Source of the DNA: Planctomycetota bacterium
Lineage (GTDB): Bacteria > Planctomycetota > SZUA-567 > H5-PLA8
Assembly (NCBI GenBank): GCA_026184295.1
Contig: JAHCJK010000011.1
Span: 1-59,840, forward strand
DNA: 59,840 nt
Direction of reading: 5' to 3'
Positions 43,723 to 53,638 of this stretch are shown here, one piece after another. The notes under the pieces are model-generated. The model saw nothing but the letters and a program-made list of their open reading frames with translations, searched no databases and was not told the DNA's origin. Each line of letters opens with the position of its first letter. Position 1 is the first letter of the stretch. A program made the translations under genes and the position numbers.

Positions 43723-44685
43723 TCAGCCCGGATTGGAATCGGCTGCGCGCGGCAGGCCGTAGCGCTTTTCGCGCGTGAGCAGCGCGGTGAGGGCGAGTTC
43801 GTGGTCCTTCTCTTCGCGAACCTGGCGCGTCTGGTCGGGCTCCGCGCCCTTCAGCACCGCTTCGATCAGCCCCGTGCGCGCGGCCTGCGCCGCGCCCTCG
43901 GCCACGTCCTTGACCAGCAGGCGGAAGTTCGCGCGCCCCGTCGCCAGCCGGCGTTCGCCCAGGTAATCGTAGCGGAAGGCGTGGCGGCGGATGCGCAGCC
44001 GCAGCAAGGGTTCGAGCGCCAGGAGTTCGAGCCAGACTTCCGGATCTTTGGATGGCGCGGCCGGCGGCGCCGAACCCACCGGCACCGTGCCGGGCGAGGC
44101 GATCTCTTCGAGCGTACGGTGCGCCGCCAGCGTGGTGAGCAGCCGCGGCCCGCCGACGGCCGCAAGGCCCATGGAGGCCGCCAGCAGTCCGATCTCGCCC
44201 AACGTTTCCAGCGTGGACGTCTGGCTCTGTTCGTCGAGCATCGCGGTGGCGAGCGCCTCGGCGCGGCTCTCGTCGATCTTGGCGTCGGGCAGGATCACGC
44301 GGCCGCCCGTGGGCTTCACGAACGCCAGGTGCAGGATGCGCAGCACCGGCCACGGCAGCAGACTCGCCTGCCCCGACGCGTCGGCCTGGATCGAAAGCCC
44401 CTCGGCGTTCAGATCCGCGCGCAGGATGCTGAAGGCCTTCGGCGCGACGACGACCTCCGAGAGGGCCAGCGCTTCCGCCGCGAATCCCCCGGCGCTCAGT
44501 TCGCCCGCGACCTTTTCGGCTTCGGCCTGGGTAAGCGGAATCAGGATCAGCCCGTGGCCGAAGCGGCAGACGCGCGTGGCGTCGGCGCGCCCCAGCGTGG
44601 GGCTGGCGCGGTCGGCGATCTGCGCCGCGCGCATCCAGTCCTTGGGCGCGCCGTCTTTCAGGAGCACCACGTGAGCCGTGTTCAT
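43723..44685 (-). CDS. Protein of unknown function
   Basis: 320 residues, no signal peptide or membrane segment. I recognise no domain. The sequence is Ala/Leu-rich with a mixed alpha/beta look; the first 90 residues (HVVLLKDGAPKDWMRAAQIAD) may be a small alpha/beta domain. It lies 62 bp downstream of the PilZ-MshEN-PilZ gene on the same strand, so shared transcription is possible. The start ATG at 44685 is the only good candidate. Confidence 0.7.
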   Translation of the reverse strand: MNTAHVVLLKDGAPKDWMRAAQIADRASPTLGRADATRVCRFGHGLILIPLTQAEAEKVAGELSAGGFAAEALALSEVVVAPKAFSILRADLNAEGLSIQADASGQASLLPWPVLRILHLAFVKPTGGRVILPDAKIDESRAEALATAMLDEQSQTSTLETLGEIGLLAASMGLAAVGGPRLLTTLAAHRTLEEIASPGTVPVGSAPPAAPSKDPEVWLELLALEPLLRLRIRRHAFRYDYLGERRLATGRANFRLLVKDVAEGAAQAARTGLIEAVLKGAEPDQTRQVREEKDHELALTALLTREKRYGLPRAADSNPG

Positions 44686-44746
44686 GGTCTCTCTATACCG
44701 AAGAATCCGTGCAATCTGTCGGGAATTCCGGCGAAAGGCGGGGGGC

Positions 44747-46531
44747 TCAGCGGGTGCGCAGCTTGGACTGGCGCATGCCGGCCTGGATGCACAGTTCCTT
44801 CAGCTTGCGCCGGTCGTCCGTGGTCATCTCGAGAATCTGCAGGCCGTAGTGCCACTTCCATTCTTCGCGCGAAGGGCGTTCGTTGTTCTTGATGAACCGC
44901 AGCGCGCAGAGGCCCTTCACTTCCGTCTGGGTGTCGCTGATGCTGAAGCGCACGCAGAGCCCGCGGCGCATCAGGTCGTCCGGGCCGCCCAGGCCGGTGG
45001 CCGGGCCCTGGATCAGGAATCCGCCTTCGCTCAGGTCGATCGTCAGGCCCTGGTGGATCGTCTCTTCGGACGAGCGCCCCAGGCGGTTGCAGAACTGGTA
45101 GTGGATCGGCAGCGCGGCCTCGTACCGCATGTGCTTGCGGTCCTTGCGCTTTTCCTTCGGCTGCAGGCGGTCCACCAGTTGCAGGACGGTGTCCTCCTGC
45201 GCCAGGAAGACCTCGATCTTCTTCCCGCACGACCGTTCCATCTCTTCGATCACGCCGCGCGGAATCGGGTTCGCCGCCGCGACGCAGAGCATGCGCAGCG
45301 ATTCGTCGAACGGCACGAACTCGTGCTGCAGCATCATCCCGTGCGAAAAGAGCATCCCGAGCGGCTCGGGGATTTCGGCGTCGGTGATGTCCGTCATCGG
45401 CAGGCCCGACTGCAGCGCCAGGGCGCGGCAGAGTTCCGCCGGGGAGACCAGGCCTTCGCGCAGCAGGTAACGGCCGAGCCGTTCGCCCGAAATCTTCGCG
45501 CGCTGCACCGAATCCTGTACCTGCGCGTCGGTAAGTTTGCCCATCTTCACCAGCACTTCGCCGATGCGCCGGCCGCGGAACGGATCGCCCGCGGCGGAGG
45601 ATTCCGGTGCCGCGGGCTTGGCCGGGGCGCCGGGCGCCGGGGGCGCGGGCGGCACGGCGGGCGCCGGTCCCGAGACCGCGGCCGGCTCCTGCACTTCTTT
45701 CAACGACGCGATCCGCGAGGACGTCAGCGGCGTCGGCGCCGCCGCGGGCATGCCGATCACCGGCGCCGCCGCGGGCATGCCGATCACCGGCGCCGCCGGT
45801 CCCTCGGACGGCACGGCCTCGAAACTCTTCGAACGGCTGGCGGCCTTGCGCACCGCCGCCGGCATCGCGAAATTCGAACCGGGTCCGGGACCGGGCGCGG
45901 GCGCTTCGCCCACCGCCGGGGCGTGCGTGTTCGAGATCGCCGCCGAGGACGCCGACGAGCCCGAGGGCGGCGGCGGCACCGCCGGGACGGCCGGGTTGGA
46001 GCCCGAAGGCGAGGGCGCGCGCGCGCCGCCGGGCAGCGTCCGCCCGCCGACGAGGTACTGCGCGGCTTCGCCCTGCTGCCCCGGTGCGAACGCCACGCGC
46101 ACCTTGGCCGTGGCGAAGGAGAGCATCGCCTGGCTGAGCAGCAGCATCTGGTCGGCATCGAGGTTGCGGAAGCGCAGGCCCAGGTCGATGCCCCCGTCGG
46201 CGCTCGGCGTGATCACCCGCACTTCGGCGTCGATGGGGAAATGCTGCAGGAATGGCGGGCACGAAATCTCGATGCTCAAGCTGCGCCCGGGGCCCAGAAT
46301 TTTGATCCACGCTTCCGACGTCTGCGTATCCAGCGTGTTGACCGGCGCGATGCAGCGGCAGCCGCCTTCGCTCAGGTCCTGCAGCGCGCACGCCACCGAG
46401 GGCACGCCGCTGCTGCGGAGGAGCACGATCCCCTTTTCAATCTTGAGGCGCACGCTGGTGCGCAGTTGATCGTCTTTGCTCATCGATCGCGAGGCTGCTC
46501 CCAAGGCACGCATAGCGGTTTGGCTATTCAT
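44747..46531 (-). CDS. PilZ-MshEN-PilZ protein, predicted c-di-GMP receptor
   Basis: 594 residues with three predicted c-di-GMP modules. PilZ 1 (about 20-145): R24xxxR28 and D52xSxxG57. A Pro/Ala-rich linker (about 165-315) holds a tandem repeat of AAPVIGMPA. MshEN domain (T2SSE_N, about 320-455): two 24-residue units, R322xG...(322-345) and RLGxxLxxxG...LxxQ (351-374), separated by exactly five residues, which is the known MshEN c-di-GMP motif spacing. PilZ 2 (about 460-590): R465xxxR469 and D499xSxxG504. No output enzyme domain or membrane segment. ATG 46531 is preferred, with AAGGG eight bases upstream; 46537 is an alternative. No secretion ATPase gene lies nearby. Confidence 0.85.
   Translation of the reverse strand: MNSQTAMRALGAASRSMSKDDQLRTSVRLKIEKGIVLLRSSGVPSVACALQDLSEGGCRCIAPVNTLDTQTSEAWIKILGPGRSLSIEISCPPFLQHFPIDAEVRVITPSADGGIDLGLRFRNLDADQMLLLSQAMLSFATAKVRVAFAPGQQGEAAQYLVGGRTLPGGARAPSPSGSNPAVPAVPPPPSGSSASSAAISNTHAPAVGEAPAPGPGPGSNFAMPAAVRKAASRSKSFEAVPSEGPAAPVIGMPAAAPVIGMPAAAPTPLTSSRIASLKEVQEPAAVSGPAPAVPPAPPAPGAPAKPAAPESSAAGDPFRGRRIGEVLVKMGKLTDAQVQDSVQRAKISGERLGRYLLREGLVSPAELCRALALQSGLPMTDITDAEIPEPLGMLFSHGMMLQHEFVPFDESLRMLCVAAANPIPRGVIEEMERSCGKKIEVFLAQEDTVLQLVDRLQPKEKRKDRKHMRYEAALPIHYQFCNRLGRSSEETIHQGLTIDLSEGGFLIQGPATGLGGPDDLMRRGLCVRFSISDTQTEVKGLCALRFIKNNERPSREEWKWHYGLQILEMTTDDRRKLKELCIQAGMRQSKLRTR
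45734..45797. repeat. 27-bp tandem repeat inside the PilZ-MshEN-PilZ gene
   Basis: Two perfect 27-bp copies (45734-45760 and 45761-45787) and the start of a third. They encode the repeated AAPVIGMPA in the linker, so the linker probably varies in length by slippage. Confidence 0.85.
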
Positions 46532-46738
46532 AAACATACCCTTGGAAGCGCCCTTGCACAACTCGCGTCCACGGTCATGGTCCGACCTTACAACGAGTGC
46601 TCGGGCCGGTAGTTGGGCGCCAAATCGAGGGCTTATGTCCAGACGCGCCGGCCCGCGCAGCGTACGCTCACGTGCATTATCGGGACCGGCGCCCAAGGGT
46701 GGGACTGCCCCCCGGACGGAATACTGCATGAATAACCG

Positions 46739-47311
46739 TTACGGTTTTGCGGGTGTAACCGGCGCCTTGGCCTGCTCCGCGGCCGCGTTTACGAATTTAT
46801 CGAGCTGCTCTTCGAGATACTTTTTCTTGCTGTGCCCTTCCAGGCCCTCGGCCAGGGCCTTCTTGCCCCATTCGACGGCGCGCGCGAACTCCTTCTTCTG
46901 GAAATAGACTTCGGCGACGGTGTCGAGGATGTCCCTGTTCTTCTCGCCCGAAACCTTCGCGGCCTGCAGCGCCAGGCGTTCGGCCTTGGCCAGGTCGCGC
47001 AGCTTGGGCGGCGCGGTGACGGCCAGAAACCAGGCGTAGTGGTTCATGCACGCGGCATGGGTGGGATCGAGTTTGATCGCCGCTTCGTACTGCGAGGCCG
47101 CCGTCTTCACGTCGCCGTTCTTTTCGATCTCGCGCGCGTCGTCGTACATCTTCTTCGAAGCCTCGCGGTCGGCCTCGGAGACCGCCGGCTGGCGCTCCAG
47201 GATCTTCGGCGGCGGCTCTTCTTCGGCGCATAAGCGGCCGGAAGCGGCCGCGAACACCGCGAGGCCCGCCATCAAGACCGGCAGAAAGGTTCGTGCTTTT
47301 TCGTATCCCAT
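46739..47311 (-). CDS. Secreted TPR protein
   Basis: 190 residues, signal peptide about 1-29 (ending GRLCA). Two to three tetratricopeptide repeats follow (about 52-155, e.g. GDVKTAASQYEAAIKLDPTHAACMNHYAWFL and VAEVYFQKKEFARAVEWGKKAL). It should act as a periplasmic adaptor. It is alone, upstream of the PilZ-MshEN-PilZ gene by about 210 bp and downstream of the paired membrane proteins. Confidence 0.8.
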   Translation of the reverse strand: MGYEKARTFLPVLMAGLAVFAAASGRLCAEEEPPPKILERQPAVSEADREASKKMYDDAREIEKNGDVKTAASQYEAAIKLDPTHAACMNHYAWFLAVTAPPKLRDLAKAERLALQAAKVSGEKNRDILDTVAEVYFQKKEFARAVEWGKKALAEGLEGHSKKKYLEEQLDKFVNAAAEQAKAPVTPAKP

Positions 47312-47355
47312 GGTCTCCCCCGCTCCGTGCCGGCTACCGTCCGCGGACCATCATG

Positions 47356-47904
47356 CTATCGCCCGTAGCAAAAAACCAGGATGAGCGGGACAGTAAGCAC
47401 CATCGCCAAGAGCCATCCGGCGGCCAGACACTTCAGGCGCGCACTGGCGTCGGTCAGCCTGCGATGCTTCGCGACGCTCAAACCCCATAGCGACATCGCG
47501 CAGACGCCGGCAAAGGTTGTCAGGGAAACGATGATCGCGCCTCCGACATCCATCCCGTTTTCCAGCCTTCCGTTCTGCTTCAGCAGATAAAAATTCAGAC
47601 ACGCCGGGGCCGTGCTCGCGATCAGGATGCCCCAGACTTCCTGCAACGTGGCGCTCACCCGGTACAGAGCCGTATGCACAAACACAACTAGGAGGTACAC
47701 GGGCGCCACGACAAGCATGGTCAAGGCCAGCCCTGCGGCGATCCACATCAGAAAAACCATTCCGGTCATCCGATACACGGGGATGAGGGGCAAGGCCACG
47801 ACCATCATCGCAATCAGGGCCAGGCCTGTTCTGCGCAACCAACGAGTCGTGCGGCTGGAAGCGGGCGCCGGCGGGACTGCGTTGGGCGGATCGCTTGGCT
47901 TCAT
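47356..47904 (-). CDS. Four-helix membrane protein, copy 1 of tandem pair
   Basis: 182 residues with four to five hydrophobic segments. FVHTALYRVSATLQEV, ending in ARLKCLAAGWLLAMVL, is nearly repeated in the neighbour at 47936 (FVHTALFRVQAYLQEV and RIKCLAAGWGLAFLI), so they are tandem paralogs. I recognise no named family; no catalytic or metal motif is seen. Spacing between the genes is 31 bp. Confidence 0.65.
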   Translation of the reverse strand: MKPSDPPNAVPPAPASSRTTRWLRRTGLALIAMMVVALPLIPVYRMTGMVFLMWIAAGLALTMLVVAPVYLLVVFVHTALYRVSATLQEVWGILIASTAPACLNFYLLKQNGRLENGMDVGGAIIVSLTTFAGVCAMSLWGLSVAKHRRLTDASARLKCLAAGWLLAMVLTVPLILVFCYGR

Positions 47905-47935
47905 ACGCGGAACTCATACCTTAGATACTTATCGT

Positions 47936-48508
47936 TTATATGAACAATCCAATTGCGGCCAAGAGAAGCATGAACATCGGCACGATGATCAGAAAAGCAA
48001 GGCCCCAGCCCGCCGCCAGGCATTTAATGCGCGGATTCGGCTCGGTCAGACCCTTCTTCTTGGCCTGACCCAGGCCCCACAGCGAACCCGCGCAGACCAG
48101 CGCGAAGGCCAAGCCCGCCAAAATCAGCCCGGTCACCTGCTGACCCGAATCCTGAAAGCGTTGATAGGTTTGCAGCATGTACAAGAGCGCCCCCGCGGCG
48201 GAACTGGCCACGATTAGGATAAGCAGGACTTCCTGCAGGTACGCCTGCACGCGAAAAAGCGCCGTATGCACGAACATGCCCAGCAGAATAAAGGGCATCG
48301 CGCCTAGCGATAGGAACATGATCGCCTGACACAGATAACCCAGCGCAGCGATTCTCGTGGCCATGGCCAAGATGATCACGGCAAGGCTGACCGGAATGCC
48401 CAGCACGGCCGCGCAGCCCGCGTTGCGCAGGTAACGGCCGATGCGTTCGGCCTTTTCTTCGCGCGATTTCGCCGCGGATCCGGGGCCAGATTCGTGAAGT
48501 ACGGCCAA
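47936..48508 (-). CDS. Four-helix membrane protein, copy 2, TTG start
   Basis: 190 residues when begun at TTG 48508, which has GAGGG eight bases upstream and lies just after the stop of the upstream gene (48540). The frame remains open further upstream to 48691 but would overlap that gene by about 150 bases and lengthen the protein beyond its paralog. Four to five hydrophobic segments; core shared with the gene at 47356. Function unknown. Confidence 0.62.
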   Translation of the reverse strand: MAVLHESGPGSAAKSREEKAERIGRYLRNAGCAAVLGIPVSLAVIILAMATRIAALGYLCQAIMFLSLGAMPFILLGMFVHTALFRVQAYLQEVLLILIVASSAAGALLYMLQTYQRFQDSGQQVTGLILAGLAFALVCAGSLWGLGQAKKKGLTEPNPRIKCLAAGWGLAFLIIVPMFMLLLAAIGLFI

Positions 48509-48539
48509 TCGTCGCGCCCTCAGACCCGATAAGGGATAC

Positions 48540-49739
48540 TTACGCTTCGCGCGCGACGACTTTCGCCACATCCACCACGTACATCTGCCGCGGGCCTTCG
48601 TGGATGGAATCGATGGCCACCAGCTTCCCGTCGCGGCTGAAGCGCGGGTGCAGGTCGCTGCGGATCTCGCCGCCGATCTCCTTGCGCGCATAAAACTTCC
48701 CGAGGTTGAAGCGCGTGCCGTCGGCGACGCGGTAGAGCATCAGGTGGCGGAACTGTTCCTTGTCGGGATACGTGTCGGTCAGCATCCACTTCTTGTCGGG
48801 CGAGTACGTGCAGTGGCCGTCCTGGTCGAAGACGTGTTCGCCCAGGATCGCGGGCTCTTCGTCCACGCGGTCCTTGTTCAGGTAATAGTGGTCGCCGCGG
48901 CCGCTGCGCCGCGCCCACGAAAGCAGCGTCGCGTCGTCGTACCAGCAATTGTGGCTCACGTGGTCGTGGTCGTTGATCACGAAGACGTCGCGCCCTTCGC
49001 GGTGCATGCTGATCCAGCGCGTGTGGTGCCCGCCCGCCGCGGGCTGGCCCGCGCGGCGCCAGCGGTGGATAAAGTTCACGCGCTCGCTGTTGGGGCTGAA
49101 GCGCAGATCGTAGATGCGGTGATGCACGCCGGCCATCGTCGGCAGGGGTTTGATGGCGGCGCACTGCGCCAGCGAGAGCGCCAGCTTGTGTTCGCCCGTG
49201 CGCAGGTCCATCAGCCACACGCCGTCGCCGTCGGGCGCGCACTGATCGGCCCAGTCGTCGGCCACGCCCTGGTAGCCGTAGCCCGGGCGTTCGCGGGCGA
49301 TGCGCGCGTAGTTGATCGAGACCGCCCAATGCCCGTCGGGGCTCACGTGCGCCACCGCCCGCGGCAGCGTGCGCGTCTTGCCCGAAAAGACATCGCGGAT
49401 GACGCTCACCCAGCGGCCGTTCTCGCGCGCGTTGTAGACGATCTCGCGGTCCGGCGCCGTGGGCAGCCACATCATGTTGCAGCCCATCTGCCAGTTCCAC
49501 GCGTACGTTTCGGCGAGCGGCATCAGGCGGTCGTCGTCGTGCGTATCGACCAGGCAGACGGTGGCCTGGTCTTCCGCCGTGGGCGGCCGGTCGATGAACT
49601 CCGTCTCCAGCGCGAGCATGTAGCGCCCCGTGGCGTCCCACGGATTGCGGTCGTAATACCCGAAGAAGTGGTGCTTCGGCCCGCGCGTGACCGCGCGCAC
49701 CGCGCAGGGGGCTTCGACGATCTTGTTCGTATCGAGCAT
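48540..49739 (-). CDS. Beta-propeller protein of unknown function
   Basis: 399 residues from ATG 49739. Blade-like repeats across the whole protein: VSPDGHWAVSINYAR, LRFSPNSERVNFIHRW, YSPDKKWMLTDTYP and HPRFSRDGKLVAIDSIHEGPRQMYVVD. This is the TolB/oligogalacturonate lyase-type propeller pattern; PKHHFFGYYDRNPWD at the start recurs in proteins from Planctomycetota as I recall. The His in HCTYSP and HPRFS might bind metal as in oligogalacturonide lyase, but activity is not shown. No signal peptide. An upstream in-frame start would read into the CACCAC repeat, so I chose 49739. Confidence 0.75.
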   Translation of the reverse strand: MLDTNKIVEAPCAVRAVTRGPKHHFFGYYDRNPWDATGRYMLALETEFIDRPPTAEDQATVCLVDTHDDDRLMPLAETYAWNWQMGCNMMWLPTAPDREIVYNARENGRWVSVIRDVFSGKTRTLPRAVAHVSPDGHWAVSINYARIARERPGYGYQGVADDWADQCAPDGDGVWLMDLRTGEHKLALSLAQCAAIKPLPTMAGVHHRIYDLRFSPNSERVNFIHRWRRAGQPAAGGHHTRWISMHREGRDVFVINDHDHVSHNCWYDDATLLSWARRSGRGDHYYLNKDRVDEEPAILGEHVFDQDGHCTYSPDKKWMLTDTYPDKEQFRHLMLYRVADGTRFNLGKFYARKEIGGEIRSDLHPRFSRDGKLVAIDSIHEGPRQMYVVDVAKVVAREA

Positions 49740-50034
49740 CTTTCTTTTCTCACCACGGAGGCACGGATACACGGAGCACGCTTACGATGGTAGCAAATGC
49801 GGTTGGGCGGACCAAGGGCGATTGTAGGGCGTAGGACCTTGCAGCGAATCTGTAAAGAAACGTAAGGCGGAACACGCAGGCCACCTTGCACCGAGAAGCA
49901 CGATAGACCGGCATGGCATTATGCGAGCGCTTTTCGTTAGCCTTTACGCCTTACGTGCCGTTCATGGCGTCCTGGCGCGAACCAAGTGGTTGAGTTCCCT
50001 GCTGCCTCGCGAAGCTGCCCGGCTGAACCCCTGG
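49740..50034. other. 295-bp non-coding region
   Basis: No gene seen. It contains a CACCAC-type dispersed repeat at 49751-49780 and a 10-bp inverted repeat (ACGTAAGGCG at 49860-49869 with CGCCTTACGT at 49947-49956, 77 bases between). No promoter or terminator is convincing. Confidence 0.6.
49751..49780 (+). repeat. Dispersed CACCACAGAG-type repeat, copy 2
   Basis: CACCACGGAGGCACGGATAC followed by ACGGAGCACG. About four-fifths identical to the copy at 42591-42623 on the other strand, allowing one gap. It lies twelve bases from the beta-propeller start codon. Confidence 0.65.
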
Positions 50035-51312
<1,278 letters not shown>

Positions 51313-51342
51313 CCGCTTGGTTTCGCTCCGACCTGAAGGTTA

Positions 51343-52296
51343 TTACGCGCCCGGCCCCGTCTGGGTTTGGTACCACGCCAGCGTTTTGGCCAAGCCGCTC
51401 CGGAAATCCACCGCCGGGCGGTAGCCCAACAGGTTACCGGCAAGGGAGAGTTCCGCCAGCGAGTGCCGCACGTCGCCGGGGCGCGCCGGCCCGTAGGACG
51501 GAACCAGCGCGCGGCCGGTCAGCGCGTTCAGTTCGCGCACGATCTCGTTCAGCGAATGGCGTTCGCCCGCGGCGATGTTGACGGCCTCGCCTTCCAGGCG
51601 CGGGGCCTGGAGCGCCAGCAGGTTGGCGCGGACCACGTTTTCGACGTAAGTGAAATCGCGGCTCTGTTCGCCGTCGCCGAAGACGTGCAGCGGCGCGCCG
51701 TCGCGGAAGGCGCGGCAGAACTTGGCCAGCACCGCGCTGTATTCCGAATCCGCGCGCTGCCGCGGCCCGAAGACGTTGAAGTAGCGCAGGCTGACGGCCT
51801 GGAGCCCGTAGGCGCGCGCGAAGGCGCGGACATAGTGTTCGCCGGCCAGCTTGGTGGCCGCGTAGGGCGAAAGCGGATTCGGGCGGCGCGCCTCGTCCTG
51901 GGGGAGCGGCTCGGCGCCGCCGTACACCGACGAGGAACTGGCGTAGACGAAGCGCGCGGCCCCGGCGGCGCGGGCGGATTCGAGCATCAAGAGCGTCAGG
52001 TGCGCGCCGTTCAGGTGGCTGTCGCGGGGCCGGTCGAGCGAGCGCTTGACGCTGCCGAGCGCGGCCAGATGCAGGACGGCCTCGATGCCGTCCAGCGCGC
52101 GGGCGCGAAAGGCGTCGTCGAGCAGGTCGCCGCGGAGGAATTCCACGCGTCCGGCCAGGTGCGCGAGGTTCTTTTCGTCCCCGTTGGAGAGGTTGTCGGC
52201 GACGCGGACCTGCGCGCCGAGCTTAGGATCGGCCAGCAGCCCGTCCGCCAGGTGGCTGCCGATAAAGCCCGCTCCGCCGGTCACGAGCACGCGCAT
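51343..52296 (-). CDS. Extended SDR NDP-sugar epimerase/dehydratase
   Basis: 317 residues. NAD motif VTGGAGFIGSH (5-15), catalytic YAATK (Y145 and K149) with upstream Ser in YASSSSVYG. Closest in pattern to UDP-GlcNAc/UDP-galactose 4-epimerases (WbpP type). ATG 52296 starts directly with MRVLVTGGAG; the longer frame adds only 16 residues of no family content. It is 30 bp from the dehydrogenase gene and 60 bp from the aminotransferase, so the three form one transcription unit. Confidence 0.88.
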   Translation of the reverse strand: MRVLVTGGAGFIGSHLADGLLADPKLGAQVRVADNLSNGDEKNLAHLAGRVEFLRGDLLDDAFRARALDGIEAVLHLAALGSVKRSLDRPRDSHLNGAHLTLLMLESARAAGAARFVYASSSSVYGGAEPLPQDEARRPNPLSPYAATKLAGEHYVRAFARAYGLQAVSLRYFNVFGPRQRADSEYSAVLAKFCRAFRDGAPLHVFGDGEQSRDFTYVENVVRANLLALQAPRLEGEAVNIAAGERHSLNEIVRELNALTGRALVPSYGPARPGDVRHSLAELSLAGNLLGYRPAVDFRSGLAKTLAWYQTQTGPGA

Positions 52297-52356
52297 GCGC
52301 CAAGCCTCACAGACCGCATCCATTACACCGCACGGAAAAGGCACGCGCCAGCGGAA

Positions 52357-53535
52357 CTACTCCGCGCGCAGAAACGCCACGATCTCCGCGGCCACGCGGT
52401 CCACCTGTTCGGGCGTGAGTTCCGGGTAGACCGGCAGCGCGAGGGTCTCGCGCGCGGCGGCCTCGGAACGCGGCATCGAACCCTTGACCGTCGCGATGCT
52501 CGCGAAGCATTCCTGCAGGTGCAGCGGCACGGGGTAGTAGATCTCGGTGCCGATGCCTTGGGCCTTCAGGTGCGCCATCAGGGCTTCGCGGCGTTCGGCC
52601 GGGACGCGGATCACGTACTGGTTGTAGATGTGGCGGGCCGGAGCGCCCGGGGCCGTGGGATAGCGGAGCGGCAGGCCGCCGGCGTTCAGCGCGTGAGCGC
52701 CGTCGCGGGCGCCGGCTTCGGCGAAGGCGCGGTCGTAGCGCGCGGCGTTGGCCTGGCGCGCGGCGGTCCAGGCGTCCAGGTGCTTCAGCTTCACGCGCAG
52801 GACGGCGGCCTGGAGCGCGTCGAGGCGCGCGTTCAGGCCCACGAGTTCGTGGTAGTACTTCGGTTCCATCCCGTGCACGCGCAGCATCTTCATGCGCGCG
52901 GCCAGCGCGGCGTCGTTCGTCACCACCATGCCCGCGTCGCCGAAGGCCCCCAGGTTCTTGGTCGGGAAAAAGCTCAGGCAGCCGATGCGCCCGACGGTGC
53001 CGGCGCGGCGCCCCTGGGCGTCGTCGCTGCCGATGGCCTGGGCGGCGTCTTCGACGATGGGCACGCCGAGTTCGGCGGCGAGGGCCTCGAGTTCGGCCAT
53101 GGGCGCGCACTGGCCGTACAGATGCACGGGCAACAGAGCCTTCAGGCGCGTGCAGCGCTTCGCGGCGGCGCGGGCGGAGGCAGGATCGAGGTTGAACGCG
53201 GCGGCGTCGATGTCGGCGAAGACGGGTTTCGCGCCCAGCCGCGCGATGGAGCCCGCCGTGGCGAAGAAGCTGTACGCGGGGCAGATCACTTCGTCGCCGG
53301 GCCCGACGCCCAGGGCCATCAGCGCCAGCAGCAGCGCGTCGGTGCCGGACGAACAGCCCACCGCGTGCGCGGCCCGGCAGTAGGCCGCGGCTTCCTGCTC
53401 GAAACCTTCGACCTCGGGCCCGAGGATGAAATGCCCGCTCTCCACCACGCGCGCGATGGCCGCGTCGATCTCGGCCTTGAGCGCGCGGTACTGGGGCTTC
53501 AGGTCCAGCAGGGGAACCGGGGGCGGCTGCGCCAC
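52357..53535 (-). CDS. DegT/DnrJ/EryC1/StrS family sugar aminotransferase
   Basis: 392 residues. PLP lysine K193 in SFFPTKNLG, cofactor-binding D163 in VEDAAQAIGS, and SSGTDALLLAL (62-72) are typical. Members make amino sugars from keto-sugars, as in WbpE, FdtB or PerA. The upstream-to-downstream order aminotransferase, epimerase, 6-dehydrogenase suggests an amino-uronate or amino-deoxy sugar for the cell surface. Exact sugar unknown. AAAGGAGCG precedes the ATG on the minus strand. Confidence 0.92.
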   Translation of the reverse strand: MAQPPPVPLLDLKPQYRALKAEIDAAIARVVESGHFILGPEVEGFEQEAAAYCRAAHAVGCSSGTDALLLALMALGVGPGDEVICPAYSFFATAGSIARLGAKPVFADIDAAAFNLDPASARAAAKRCTRLKALLPVHLYGQCAPMAELEALAAELGVPIVEDAAQAIGSDDAQGRRAGTVGRIGCLSFFPTKNLGAFGDAGMVVTNDAALAARMKMLRVHGMEPKYYHELVGLNARLDALQAAVLRVKLKHLDAWTAARQANAARYDRAFAEAGARDGAHALNAGGLPLRYPTAPGAPARHIYNQYVIRVPAERREALMAHLKAQGIGTEIYYPVPLHLQECFASIATVKGSMPRSEAAARETLALPVYPELTPEQVDRVAAEIVAFLRAE

Positions 53536-53638
53536 GCGTTACGCTCCTTTAAAAGGAACGCACAGGATACGGTTTGGCGCGCGCGCGCGAAAGTGAAGAC
53601 GACCGGCGCATGGTTTTGCAAATCGGCGCGCGGCGGGT

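Noticed and set aside
49860..49956. 10-bp inverted repeat with a 77-base gap
   Set aside because: A single pair at this length and distance is not strong evidence for a functional structure; noted only in the region description.
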